From positions 1 through 13,905 of the forward strand of contig JANXRO010000124.1 in NCBI GenBank assembly GCA_025356765.1: 13,905 nucleotides of DNA, written 5' to 3'. The notes under the pieces were generated by a model. That model was given only the letters and a program-made list of their open reading frames with translations. It did no database searches and was not told the origin of the DNA. Both the position numbers and the translations under genes were made by a program. Source of the DNA: Hyphomicrobiales bacterium. GTDB taxonomy: Bacteria; Pseudomonadota; Alphaproteobacteria; Rhizobiales; Aestuariivirgaceae. This document shows positions 5,591-13,314 of this stretch, piece after piece. Position 1 is the first letter of the stretch, and every line of letters begins with the position of its first letter.

Positions 5591-6229
5591 CTATTGCAAA
5601 TATGGGTTGTTCAGCCGCTCAATTCCGATGCGGCTGGCATTCCCGTGCCCCGGTAAAAATTGCACATCATCGCCCATCGGCAAAATTTTATTCTTGATGG
5701 ATGCAATCAAAGTTTCGTGGCTGCCACCCGGCAAATCTGTGCGCCCCACTGAATTTTGAAACAACACATCGCCCATCAATGCGAACTTGTGTTCCGAATC
5801 AAAAAATACAATTGATCCGGGTGAATGGCCGGGCGCTTCCCAAACGCTAAATTTAAGTGCGCCCACGGAAACTTCGTCGCCCTCTTTCAGCCAATGATCA
5901 GGCACCAGAACCCGCGCACCCTGAATGCCAAAATCGGCCCCGCGCGTGGGCAAATTATCAAGAAGATGTTTGTCTGCAATATGTGGCCCGAAAACTTTTA
6001 CGCCCAGCTTTTCTGCCAATTCCGCAGCACCACCCGCATGATCAATATGGCCATGCGTAATCAAAATCTTTTCAATTTTTGCGCCAGATTGTTTAATGGC
6101 GGCTTCAATGCGGTTTAAATCGCCGCCGGGGTCCACCACAGCGCCAATTTTTGTTTCATCATCAAAAATAATGGAACAATTTTGCTGAAATGGGGTGACG
6201 GGAACGATGAGGATTTTGAGTGTTGACAT
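5591..6229 (-). CDS. gloC: MBL-fold hydrolase, GloC/YcbL-type glyoxalase II
   Basis: A 212-aa metallo-beta-lactamase-fold hydrolase, probably a type II hydroxyacylglutathione hydrolase (S-lactoylglutathione to lactate and glutathione). Metal ligands are visible: THGHIDH (H59, H61, D63, H64), GHSPGS (H135), GDVLF (D154) and PGHG (H195). Beyond the motifs it resembles E. coli YcbL/GloC along its length: PVTxFxQNCS at 10-19, VVDPGGD at 31-37, PDxWLxEGD at 110-118, VGRTDLPxG at 161-169 and ERLNNPYLQ at the end. It lacks the C-terminal helical glutathione-binding domain of GloB, as is usual for this shorter type. The start is a clear ATG without a strong Shine-Dalgarno. It diverges from prmB across 67 bases. 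The fold is certain; the exact substrate is inferred. Confidence 0.9.
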   Translation of the reverse strand: MSTLKILIVPVTPFQQNCSIIFDDETKIGAVVDPGGDLNRIEAAIKQSGAKIEKILITHGHIDHAGGAAELAEKLGVKVFGPHIADKHLLDNLPTRGADFGIQGARVLVPDHWLKEGDEVSVGALKFSVWEAPGHSPGSIVFFDSEHKFALMGDVLFQNSVGRTDLPGGSHETLIASIKNKILPMGDDVQFLPGHGNASRIGIERLNNPYLQ

Positions 6230-6296
6230 GACTGTCAGATAAGCCCGCTAACGCTAATCGTCAAACAAACTATGCGAATGATCTTGCATGGGCTAA

Positions 6297-7181
6297 ATGC
6301 GTTATATGCAAAACTTAATCACCATCCGCGATATCCTTCGCTTTGCCGTTACCCGCTTTAACAAAGCACATTTGGCCCACGGCCATGGCGCAACCAATGC
6401 GGTGGATGAAGCCGCTTTCATCATCCTCGAAACATTAAAATTGCCCATCGAAGATATAAACCCATGGGCCGAAGCACGGTTGACCAAGGCTGAGCGCGAT
6501 GAAGTGTTGGCCATCATCGAACAACGCATCATCACACGCAAACCTGCGGCCTATTTATTAAAGCGCACCTATATGCAGGGCATCCCATTTTATGTGGATG
6601 AAAGGGTCATCATTCCCCGCTCGTATATTGGAGAGTTGATGGCCAAGGGATTGTTTCAAGAACAGGCCACCGATCTTGACCCTGCACATATTCATTCGGT
6701 TCTTGATCTTTGCACAGGCTCTGGCTGCCTTGCCATTTTGGCCGCAAGCCAATTTCCACAAGCCGATATTCACGCCGCCGATTTATCAGCAGATGCTCTT
6801 GATGTGGCGCGTATCAATTTGAAAGAACATCATGCTGAAGGCCGCATCAGGTTGCATCAGGGCCATTTATTTGAGTCCGTAAAAACTCAAAAATTTGATC
6901 TGATCATTTCAAACCCGCCCTATGTGGCAAAAGCTGAAGTGGATGCATTTCCGCCAGAATATGCACATGAACCACAAATGGCCCATTTGGGCGGGCCAGA
7001 TGGTTTTGATCTGGTGCGCGAAATTATTCGCAATGCGCCAAAACATTTGAACAAAGGCGGTGCCTTGCTGTGTGAAATTGGCACGGGCGCAGAAATTTTA
7101 GAGGCCGAATTTCCAAACCTCAACTTCTTCTGGCTCGACACGGAAGAAGCTGAAGGCGAAGTATTCTTCCTTAAATTTTAA
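6297..7181 (+). CDS. prmB: Ribosomal protein L3 N5-glutamine methyltransferase PrmB
   Basis: PrmB methylates a glutamine of ribosomal protein L3 with S-adenosylmethionine. The 294-aa protein has the N-terminal helical recognition domain (1-90), VLDLCTGSGCLAI (135-147) as SAM motif I, and the catalytic NPPY at 206-209. PRSYIGEL at 107-114, rather than the PRPETE of PrmC, separates it from the release-factor enzyme. PPEYxHEPxxAHxGGPDG (about 219-236) is also PrmB-like. No good ribosome-binding site is seen, and the ATG at 6306 is an alternative start. A three-codon mini-frame, ATGGGCTAA, ends immediately before the chosen ATG. Its end overlaps the convergent amidotransferase gene by 11 bases. 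Confidence 0.93.
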   Translation: MRYMQNLITIRDILRFAVTRFNKAHLAHGHGATNAVDEAAFIILETLKLPIEDINPWAEARLTKAERDEVLAIIEQRIITRKPAAYLLKRTYMQGIPFYVDERVIIPRSYIGELMAKGLFQEQATDLDPAHIHSVLDLCTGSGCLAILAASQFPQADIHAADLSADALDVARINLKEHHAEGRIRLHQGHLFESVKTQKFDLIISNPPYVAKAEVDAFPPEYAHEPQMAHLGGPDGFDLVREIIRNAPKHLNKGGALLCEIGTGAEILEAEFPNLNFFWLDTEEAEGEVFFLKF

Positions 7182-7896
7182 GCCCGCTGGCGCGTTTGAA
7201 ATTTTCATATAGCGCCCGCGTGTTCTGCGCCATGTCGGGCATCAGCGGATAGCACTTTTCTTTAAGTCTATCATAAGCTCCTGCCCCCAATTCGCGTTCC
7301 AACGTTGCCACGTAATTGGGAAGGCTAGACCAAGCCGCAATCGTCTGCGGGCTAAACTCACAATGAAACTGGGTTGATAGAGCATGGTTATCAACCGCCA
7401 GCGCCTGCACTGAACAATTGGCAGAAGCCGCCAAAACAGTGGCACTTTGCGGCACGCGTTTTACTTCAGCATGGTGCCATTGCATCACGGTTTGTTGGCG
7501 AGTAACGCCCTCAAAAAAAACGTGGCTTGCACCATCATCATTCAAAGCAATATCAAACACCCCAATTTCGCCAAGCTCAGCTTTGCCAACTTCGCCACCC
7601 ATAGCCGTTGCCAACAATTGGTGGCCAAGGCACACGCCCAAATACGGTTTGGCCCTATCCCAAACCCATTCGCGAATGGCGGCTTTCTCCATGGCCAAAT
7701 ATGGAAATTGGTCTTCCTGCCACGTGTCTTGCGCGCCACCTAAAACAAACATCAAATCATAAGGTGCCAGTGGCGGAATATCTTGCCCCTCAAACACCCG
7801 CACAAATTCAGGAATAATATTGTCTTCAGCAAAATAGTCGAGAAAACGGCCTGGGTGATCATGGTCCATATGTTGAATGATCAACGCTTTTTTCAT
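7171..7896 (-). CDS. Class I glutamine amidotransferase-like protein
   Basis: A 241-aa stand-alone class I glutamine amidotransferase domain, related to GMP-synthase-type amidotransferases of unknown acceptor. The nucleophile elbow GVCLGHQLLA puts Cys89 in place. QFHCEFSP supplies His178 and Glu180, completing the Cys-His-Glu triad, so it should hydrolyse glutamine. FVLGGAQDTWQED at 50-62 and a conserved QWHHAEV at 139-145 fit the YfeJ-like group. No synthetase domain is attached, so the acceptor is unknown. It is third in the operon mtnP-csp-amidotransferase. A GTG two codons upstream (7902) overlaps the cold-shock gene stop as GTGA and could be the true start; the ATG at 7896 lies two bases after that stop. 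Its 3' end overlaps prmB. Context hints at nucleotide metabolism but does not prove it. Confidence 0.88.
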   Translation of the reverse strand: MKKALIIQHMDHDHPGRFLDYFAEDNIIPEFVRVFEGQDIPPLAPYDLMFVLGGAQDTWQEDQFPYLAMEKAAIREWVWDRAKPYLGVCLGHQLLATAMGGEVGKAELGEIGVFDIALNDDGASHVFFEGVTRQQTVMQWHHAEVKRVPQSATVLAASANCSVQALAVDNHALSTQFHCEFSPQTIAAWSSLPNYVATLERELGAGAYDRLKEKCYPLMPDMAQNTRALYENFKRASGLKI

Positions 7897-7898
7897 GC

Positions 7899-8123
7899 TC
7901 ACACCAATTGCAGATTAATGGCTTGGGGGCCGCGCCCACGCGCATCATCTTCCGTAGCATAGCTGAGTGCCATGCCTTCATCGAGGTGGGGCACGCCCGC
8001 GCGCTGAACTGTTGACACATGCACAAAAACATCGCGCCCACCGTTGTCAGGCGCAATAAAGCCAAAGCCGCGATCTTTGTCGAAAAACTTAACAATGCCT
8101 CGTTGCCGTGGGGGAATAATCAT
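7899..8123 (-). CDS. Cold-shock domain protein (CspA family)
   Basis: A 74-aa single cold-shock domain that would bind single-stranded RNA or DNA. GIVKFFDKDRGFGFI (9-23) includes the RNP1 motif and DVFVHV (31-36) is RNP2; the aromatic residues used for base stacking (F14, F20, F22, F33) are present. The C-terminal third (after residue 45) is less typical and ends in GRGPQAINLQLV, where AxNVxxV is usual. Its ATG overlaps the mtnP stop as ATGA, and its stop touches the amidotransferase start, so translation is probably coupled. No long 5' untranslated leader, typical of cold-inducible csp genes, is possible here, so it is probably expressed with mtnP rather than by the classical cold-shock route. 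Confidence 0.92.
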   Translation of the reverse strand: MIIPPRQRGIVKFFDKDRGFGFIAPDNGGRDVFVHVSTVQRAGVPHLDEGMALSYATEDDARGRGPQAINLQLV

Positions 8124-8989
8124 AGGCCGCTTATAACGCGCCCAGCCACGGCATCAAGCTTTGCCATAAGCTGTGGATCACGCTTTTCTGGCGCTGTCAT
8201 AATCGCATGATCAAGGGCGCGGTCTGCGGCACCCGTCACATGCGCGCGCGGAAAGCTTTGTGCTAAGCGCAGCACAAACCGCTTTGCCAATTCAACATTG
8301 GCCTTCATGGTGCGCACCACTTGGCCCACATCCACCGCGTCATGGTCTGGCGCCCACGCGTCCAGATCAGTCACCATCGCCACGGTGCAATAGTTGATCT
8401 CAGCCTCGCGCGCCAATTTCGCTTCGGGCAATGCTGTCATGCCAATCAGATCAGCGCCCCATGCGCGGTGCAACTCAGATTCAGCACGTGTGGAAAATTG
8501 CGGGCCTTCCATCACAACCAAAGTGCCCCCACGCTGATGGGCAATGTTTTCAGCATTCAACGCGGCTTCGGCCAAGCTGGCAAGTTCAACCGAAACGGGT
8601 TCAGCAAAAGGCACGTGGGCCACACAACCCGTTCCAAAAAAGCTGGTTTCGCGTTTATAGGTTTTATCAATAAACTGGTTGGGCAAAACAAAGGTTCCGG
8701 GTGGAAGTTCAGCGCGTAAAGACCCAACGGCCGAAAGACTAAACAGGTCTGTCACTCCACACCGTTTTAAAACGTCGATGTTGGCCCGGTAGTTAATGCT
8801 GCTAGGTGAAAACACGTGCCCTCGCCCATGACGCGGCAAAAACACCACATCCAATCCATAAATCTGCCCACGGCGCACCTGATCAGAAGCCTCTCCCCAT
8901 GGCGAAGCAACATGGCTCCATCGCGCGTCGTCAATCGCAATATCATAAACGCCAGAGCCACCGATAATGCCAAGAACAGATTTTACCAT
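8120..8989 (-). CDS. mtnP: S-methyl-5'-thioadenosine phosphorylase
   Basis: MtnP cleaves methylthioadenosine with phosphate into adenine and methylthioribose-1-phosphate, in methionine and adenine salvage. The 289-aa protein shows the purine nucleoside phosphorylase family II motifs: GGSG (10-13) and RHG (53-55) for phosphate, NYRAN (66-70), SAVGS (86-90), MEGPQFSTRAES (160-171), GMTALPEA (183-190) and TDLDAW (207-212), where the Asp residues bind the purine. The length is normal. It is the first gene of a coupled operon with a cold-shock gene and an amidotransferase. It starts 40 bases after the petC terminator hairpin and has no clear Shine-Dalgarno. The adenine it releases is the substrate of Apt, encoded at 13315. 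Confidence 0.95.
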   Translation of the reverse strand: MVKSVLGIIGGSGVYDIAIDDARWSHVASPWGEASDQVRRGQIYGLDVVFLPRHGRGHVFSPSSINYRANIDVLKRCGVTDLFSLSAVGSLRAELPPGTFVLPNQFIDKTYKRETSFFGTGCVAHVPFAEPVSVELASLAEAALNAENIAHQRGGTLVVMEGPQFSTRAESELHRAWGADLIGMTALPEAKLAREAEINYCTVAMVTDLDAWAPDHDAVDVGQVVRTMKANVELAKRFVLRLAQSFPRAHVTGAADRALDHAIMTAPEKRDPQLMAKLDAVAGRVISGL

Positions 8990-9029
8990 AAATCAATCAA
9001 GCCGCAGCAAAGGCATATCCGTCAAGCAA

Positions 9030-9057
9030 AAAAGCCCGGCGCGAAGGCCGGGCTTTT
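9030..9057 (-). terminator. Intrinsic terminator of the petABC operon
   Basis: AAAAGCCCGGC (9030-9040) and GCCGGGCTTTT (9047-9057) form a perfect 11-bp stem with a 6-base loop, 17 bases after the petC stop. On the minus strand the stem ends in a run of T, giving a textbook intrinsic terminator. It separates the pet operon from mtnP on the same strand, so mtnP needs its own promoter or read-through. Confidence 0.92.
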
Positions 9058-9074
9058 GAATTATCACGCTTGTA

Positions 9075-9896
9075 CTAATGAACGTCGCGCCATACTTGCT
9101 TTTTCAGGAAATAAAGCAAACCAGCCAACACGGCCAGATAGATCATCACTTCAAAACCCGTTTTCTTGCGTTCTTCCATTTTGGGTTCTGCCGTCCAAGC
9201 AAGGAATGCCGAAACGTCACGCGCCAAATCATCAACCTTGTTGGGTGAACCATCGTCAAATGTCACCAAACCATCAGACAGTGGAGGTGGCATGGAAATC
9301 CATGGGCCATTCACAAAATAGGGGTTGTAATATTTGCCTTCTGGCTTTTCTTTGGCCAGATCTGCGGGCTCATCTTGAAAGCCAGAAACCAGCGAATATA
9401 CATATTGTGGGCCGCCAATGCCATTGATCAACTGATTGAACGTGCCGTGCCAGCCTTCGCGGGCCTTGGTAATCAAACTGAGATCGGGCGGCAACGCGCC
9501 ACCATTTGCAGCCTTGGCCGCTTCATCATTGGGGAAGTTCCACGGAAACGCATCTGATGCGCGGCCCTTCCTGTCGAACATGTCGCCCTTATCATTTGGG
9601 CCATCATGCACCGTGAACGTTGCTGCCAAAGCTTTCACTTGGTCTTCGGTAAAGCCCGGGCCGCCTTTATCAGAAAGGTTGCGAAACGAAACCAGCTTCA
9701 TCGAATGGCAATTGGAGCAAACTTCTTTGAAAACCTTATAGCCGCGCTGAAGCTGCGCCTTGTCGAACTTACCAAACGGGCCTTCGAAGGAATATGAGAT
9801 GTGCTTGGCATCAAGCGCACCTTCGCCCGCGTGGGCACCAATAGCCAAAGCACCAAAGCTCAAGCCAGCGAAAAGGAGGGGAATAAATTTTTTCAT
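9075..9896 (-). CDS. petC: Cytochrome c1 of the bc1 complex
   Basis: Cytochrome c1 passes electrons from the Rieske protein to soluble or membrane cytochrome c in the periplasm. The 273-aa precursor has a signal peptide (1-23, ending AHA). The covalent heme site CSNCHS is at C60, C63 and H64. The axial methionine is M202 in ISMPPPLSDG, and FPNDEAAKAANGGALPPDLS matches the family. A single C-terminal anchor (about 248-264) is followed by basic residues. The start at 9896 was chosen because GGAGAG at 9902-9907 is five bases away; 9899 is also possible, while the frame extends to 9914, inside the petB stop. Unlike the Bradyrhizobium fbcH fusion, b and c1 are separate genes here. Confidence 0.96.
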   Translation of the reverse strand: MKKFIPLLFAGLSFGALAIGAHAGEGALDAKHISYSFEGPFGKFDKAQLQRGYKVFKEVCSNCHSMKLVSFRNLSDKGGPGFTEDQVKALAATFTVHDGPNDKGDMFDRKGRASDAFPWNFPNDEAAKAANGGALPPDLSLITKAREGWHGTFNQLINGIGGPQYVYSLVSGFQDEPADLAKEKPEGKYYNPYFVNGPWISMPPPLSDGLVTFDDGSPNKVDDLARDVSAFLAWTAEPKMEERKKTGFEVMIYLAVLAGLLYFLKKQVWRDVH

Positions 9897-9910
9897 CATA
9901 TCTCTCCAGA

Positions 9911-11152
9911 TCACTCAGCAGGCATCAAAGATGATTTTCCGAGAACATCATCCGAGATTGAATTTGGCGCAGGCTTTGGCGTTTCCATCAATCCAAGAAC
10001 AGGCAGGATGATGATGAAATGCGCAAAGTAATAGAATGTCAAAATCCTCGACCAGAACACATAGACGGGCTCTGGCGGCTTTGAGCCAATAAAACCAAGC
10101 GCCACGCATACAACCGCAAAAATCCAAAATTCCAATTTGAAAATCGGGCGATAGCGGCCAGAACGCACGCGAGATGTATCAAGCCAAGGCAAGAAGAACA
10201 GTATCAAGATTGACGAGAACATTGCAATCACGCCAAACAACTTGTCTGGGATTGACCGCAAGATCGCGTAAAATGGCAGATAATACCATTCTGGCTTGAT
10301 GTGCGAAGGCGTGGACAACGGGTTGGCTGGAACATAGTTCACAGCATCGCCCAGATAGTTCGGCCCATAAAACACAAACAAAGCATAGAACATGAAGAAC
10401 ACAACAATCACAAAACCGTCTTTGATTGTATAGTAGGGGTGGAACGGAACAGTGTCTCCGGGGCCCTTCACATCAACACCAGCAGGGTTGTTGTTGCCAA
10501 CCACATGCAAAGCCCAGATGTGCAAGATAACCACGCCAGCAAGAACGAATGGCAAAAGATAATGCAGCGAGAAGAAACGATTCAAAGTTGGGTTATCGAC
10601 CGAATATCCGCCCCATAACCACGTGGTCACTGAATCGCCCACAAAGGGAATGGCAGAGAACAGGTTGGTGATAACTTTGGCACCCCAGAAGCTCATCTGG
10701 CCCCAAGGCAATACATAGCCCATGAACGCTGTGGCCATCATAATTAGATAAATGATCACACCAATCATCCACAACACTTCGCGCGGCGCTTTGTAAGAGC
10801 CATAATACATGCCACGAAACATGTGGATATAAACGGCTATGAAGAACATGGATGCGCCATTCATGTGCAAATAGCGCAACATCCAACCATAGTTCACGTC
10901 ACGCATAATGTGCTCAACCGAAGTGAACGCCAAATCAGTTTGCGGTGTGTAATGCATCACCAAAACAATGCCGGTGACAATTTGCACAACCAACATAACA
11001 GCCAAGATGCCGCCGAAGGTATACCAATAATTCAAATTTTTAGGGGTCGGAAAATCCAACGCATGGTCTTTGGCAAAAGCCACGATGGGCAAACGCTCGT
11101 GGAACCATTTTCCAACGGCGCTAGTGGGTTGATATTTTGAAGGTCCGCTCAT
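9911..11152 (-). CDS. petB: Cytochrome b of the bc1 complex
   Basis: This is the membrane core of the bc1 complex, carrying both b hemes and the Qo and Qi quinone sites. The 413-aa protein has eight membrane segments expected from the family. Heme ligands are H96/H110 and H197/H211, with the canonical 14-residue spacings and nearly the numbering of Rhodobacter cytochrome b. The Qo motif PEWY is at 287-290, and GYVLPWGQMSFWGA (145-158) is the conserved cd region. The start is the ATG at 11152; the frame is open to a TTG at 11167, which would run into the petA stop and is not needed. It follows petA by 15 bases and precedes petC by 14. Confidence 0.97.
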   Translation of the reverse strand: MSGPSKYQPTSAVGKWFHERLPIVAFAKDHALDFPTPKNLNYWYTFGGILAVMLVVQIVTGIVLVMHYTPQTDLAFTSVEHIMRDVNYGWMLRYLHMNGASMFFIAVYIHMFRGMYYGSYKAPREVLWMIGVIIYLIMMATAFMGYVLPWGQMSFWGAKVITNLFSAIPFVGDSVTTWLWGGYSVDNPTLNRFFSLHYLLPFVLAGVVILHIWALHVVGNNNPAGVDVKGPGDTVPFHPYYTIKDGFVIVVFFMFYALFVFYGPNYLGDAVNYVPANPLSTPSHIKPEWYYLPFYAILRSIPDKLFGVIAMFSSILILFFLPWLDTSRVRSGRYRPIFKLEFWIFAVVCVALGFIGSKPPEPVYVFWSRILTFYYFAHFIIILPVLGLMETPKPAPNSISDDVLGKSSLMPAE

Positions 11153-11167
11153 GTTCTTATTTTCCAA

Positions 11168-11764
11168 TTAGCCGACAAGAATTTTTGTATCTGAAACATA
11201 TTTGTAAGGTGGCACAGGCAAGTTTTCCGGTGCCGGGCCTTTGCGCACGCGGCCCGCTGTATCATATTGCGAACCGTGGCAAGGGCAAAGCCAGCCGCCC
11301 GTTGTGCCGTTTGGTGTAACCACACCAAAATCGCCTTTGTTGCCTTCGGGCACACAGCCCAAATGCGTGCAAACACCCAGCATCACCAAATATTGTGATT
11401 TGCCATCAACAATGCGGTTGTCGTCTGTTGCTGCTTCGCCTTCTTTAACGTTGGCATTGCGCGCAACCCCATCAAGCAAGTCTGTTGGCTTTACAGCCTT
11501 TGCCGTATCAATATCGGCTTTGCTGCGGTGGCGCACAATCAGTGGGTTGCCGCGCCATTTCAAAATAATGGCCTGGCCTTCAGCAATGGGTGCCAAATCA
11601 ACTTCGATGGAAGCCATGGCCAAAACTGAAGCGTCAGGGTTCATCTGGCTGATCAATGGCCAAACCACAAAGGCACCGCCAACAGCGGCCACCGCTCCTG
11701 TGGCCACCATCAAGAAGTCTCGCCTTGTAACATCACCGTTTGTTGTGTCAGCCACTTCATTCAC
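11168..11764 (-). CDS. petA: Rieske iron-sulfur subunit of the bc1 complex
   Basis: The Rieske protein carries the 2Fe-2S cluster that takes electrons from quinol to cytochrome c1. The 198-aa protein has a twin-arginine motif TRRDFLM at 13-19, followed by a hydrophobic anchor (about 20-38) that usually stays uncleaved. Cluster motifs are CTHLGC (C132, H134, C137) and CPCHGS (C160, C162, H163): C132, H134, C160 and H163 bind iron, and C137-C162 form the stabilising disulfide. GPAPENLPVPPY near the end is also conserved. The start is a GTG at 11764; the first in-frame ATG lies inside the Tat segment and would destroy it. The Shine-Dalgarno is poor. It is the first gene of the petABC operon and diverges from trmL. 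Confidence 0.96.
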   Translation of the reverse strand: MNEVADTTNGDVTRRDFLMVATGAVAAVGGAFVVWPLISQMNPDASVLAMASIEVDLAPIAEGQAIILKWRGNPLIVRHRSKADIDTAKAVKPTDLLDGVARNANVKEGEAATDDNRIVDGKSQYLVMLGVCTHLGCVPEGNKGDFGVVTPNGTTGGWLCPCHGSQYDTAGRVRKGPAPENLPVPPYKYVSDTKILVG

Positions 11765-11795
11765 CCTATAAAAACATCAGCGCAATGCCCAATTA

Positions 11796-11819
11796 CGTGG
11801 CGTTTTGACATTGGCCACG
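11796..11819. promoter_or_regulatory. Inverted repeat over a TTGACA box between petA and trmL
   Basis: CGTGGC (11796-11801) and GCCACG (11814-11819) are perfect inverted arms 12 bases apart. A consensus -35 hexamer TTGACA (11805-11810) lies between them on the plus strand. About 17-18 bases further is TAGCCA, a poor -10. This may be the trmL promoter with an overlapping operator, or a coincidence; it could also affect the divergent pet operon. Confidence 0.3.
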
Positions 11820-11896
11820 CAATAAGTCTAGCCATAGGTTGTCGCAGTACGCGGGATTATTTGCCGCGAGCCAGTTTTCAACTTAAACCCAAGTCT

Positions 11897-12364
11897 ATGA
11901 TGATCGAGATTGCGCTCTACCAACCTGATATTGCCCCCAACACAGCAACAATCGCCAGGCTCTGCGCCTGTTTTGGCATAAAACTGACAATTATCGAACC
12001 GGCGGGCTTTGCCTTCACTGATTCTTCGTTTCGCCGCGCCGGAATGGATTATCTGGAACACATCACCATCAACCGCGCAGCATCTTGGACAGCGTTCTAT
12101 GCAGAAAACCAAAATCGTCGCATTGTACTTTTATCAACCAAGGCCAATCAAAGTCACATCGGCTTCAAATTTGCTGTTGATGACATTCTACTTTTCGGAC
12201 GAGAATCGGCAGGCGTTCCAGACGAAGTTCACCTCGCCCTGCCCCACCGCATAAAAATTCCCATGCACAAGGGTTTTCGCTCGCTCAATGTGGCTATGGC
12301 GGCCAGCATGGTAACAGGCGAAGCATTGCGCCAGCTGGGTGGCTTTGAAAGCCTTTCTTTGTGA
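11897..12364 (+). CDS. trmL: tRNA (cytidine(34)-2'-O)-methyltransferase TrmL
   Basis: TrmL adds a 2'-O-methyl group to the wobble nucleotide of leucine tRNAs. The 155-aa protein is a single SPOUT domain with the three family motifs: PNTATIARLCA (14-24), LLFGRESAGVP (98-108) and the knot loop RIKIPMHKGFRSLNVAMA (118-135), where SAM binds. The length is close to the 157 aa of the E. coli enzyme. The frame is open upstream to 11861, but homology begins at MIEIALYQPDIAPNT, so 11897 (or 11900, the next codon) is the start; no strong Shine-Dalgarno is seen. Just after the stop is a run of eight T (12370-12377) without a convincing stem. hemF follows 88 bases later. Confidence 0.94.
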   Translation: MMIEIALYQPDIAPNTATIARLCACFGIKLTIIEPAGFAFTDSSFRRAGMDYLEHITINRAASWTAFYAENQNRRIVLLSTKANQSHIGFKFAVDDILLFGRESAGVPDEVHLALPHRIKIPMHKGFRSLNVAMAASMVTGEALRQLGGFESLSL

Positions 12365-12452
12365 AGTGATTTTTTTTGGACGCTAATTTAACTCTTGTTC
12401 AAATTTTCGTAACCCTCTTCCAAAATCGCACGGCATCTCTAATGTCCTCTGC

Positions 12453-13301
12453 ATGAAAGCACATCTCGAAAAAACCCAAGCTAAAGCCCGTGCATGGTTT
12501 GAAACCCTGCGCGACCAAATCGTTGCATCTTTTGAGGAACTAGAGGCAGAATTTTCGCCCGCTCATTTTGTCAAAACGCCTTGGTCTCGCCCAGAAGAAG
12601 GTGGCGGTGGCGTTATGGCCATGATCCACGGCGAGCTTTTTGAAAAAGCCGGCGTTCACTGTTCAACAGTGCACGGCGAATTTTCGCCCGAATTTGCCAA
12701 GCAAATGCCTGGCGCAAGCGATGATCCGCGCTTTTGGGCTTCGGGCATTTCGCTCATCGTTCATCCGCGCAACCCCAATGTGCCCGCAGTGCACATGAAC
12801 ACGCGCTTTGTTGCAACCACGCGCCATTGGTTTGGCGGCGGTGCTGATTTAACCCCGGTGCTAAACCGCAGGCGCAGCCAACAAGACGCAGACACTTTGG
12901 CATTTCACGCGGCCATGAAACAGGCATGCGATGCCCATCTGGTGGCTGATTATCCCCGCTATAAAAAATGGTGTGATGATTATTTCCACCTGCCCCACCG
13001 CAATGAACCGCGCGGCGTTGGCGGCATATTCTTTGACAATCTTCATTCAGGTGATGACGAATCTGATTTTGCTTTCGTGCAAGATGTGGGCAAAGCCTTC
13101 TTGGAGGTTTATCCTAACATTGTGCGCGCCAATATGCACAAGAAGTGGACAGATGAAGATCGCCATGAACAACTGGTGCGCCGAGGCCGCTATGTTGAGT
13201 TTAATTTGCTGCATGATCGCGGCACAATTTTCGGCCTTAAAACGGGAGGCAATGTTGAAAGCATTCTCTCGTCTTTGCCACCCGAGGTAAAATGGCCATA
13301 G
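12453..13301 (+). CDS. hemF: Oxygen-dependent coproporphyrinogen III oxidase
   Basis: HemF converts coproporphyrinogen III to protoporphyrinogen IX with oxygen, a late step of heme synthesis; the bc1 complex next door is a heme consumer. The 282-aa protein carries all main blocks: PWSRPEEGGGG (43-53), VHMNTRF (113-119), WFGGGADLTP (126-135), HRNEPRGVGGIFFD (182-195), RRGRYVEFNLLHDRGT (about 240-257) and GLKTGGNVESILSSLPP at the end. The length is normal for alphaproteobacteria. There is no clear Shine-Dalgarno before the ATG, but homology fits this start. The stop is 13 bases before the ATG of apt, so the two are probably co-transcribed. As an oxygen-requiring enzyme it implies an aerobic lifestyle. 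Confidence 0.96.
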   Translation: MKAHLEKTQAKARAWFETLRDQIVASFEELEAEFSPAHFVKTPWSRPEEGGGGVMAMIHGELFEKAGVHCSTVHGEFSPEFAKQMPGASDDPRFWASGISLIVHPRNPNVPAVHMNTRFVATTRHWFGGGADLTPVLNRRRSQQDADTLAFHAAMKQACDAHLVADYPRYKKWCDDYFHLPHRNEPRGVGGIFFDNLHSGDDESDFAFVQDVGKAFLEVYPNIVRANMHKKWTDEDRHEQLVRRGRYVEFNLLHDRGTIFGLKTGGNVESILSSLPPEVKWP

Positions 13302-13314
13302 GGAATTCAGTGTG

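Noticed and set aside
12365..12452. T8 run after trmL as a terminator
   Set aside because: There is no stable stem directly before the T-run; only a tiny GAAAG/CTTTC pairing without a usable loop.
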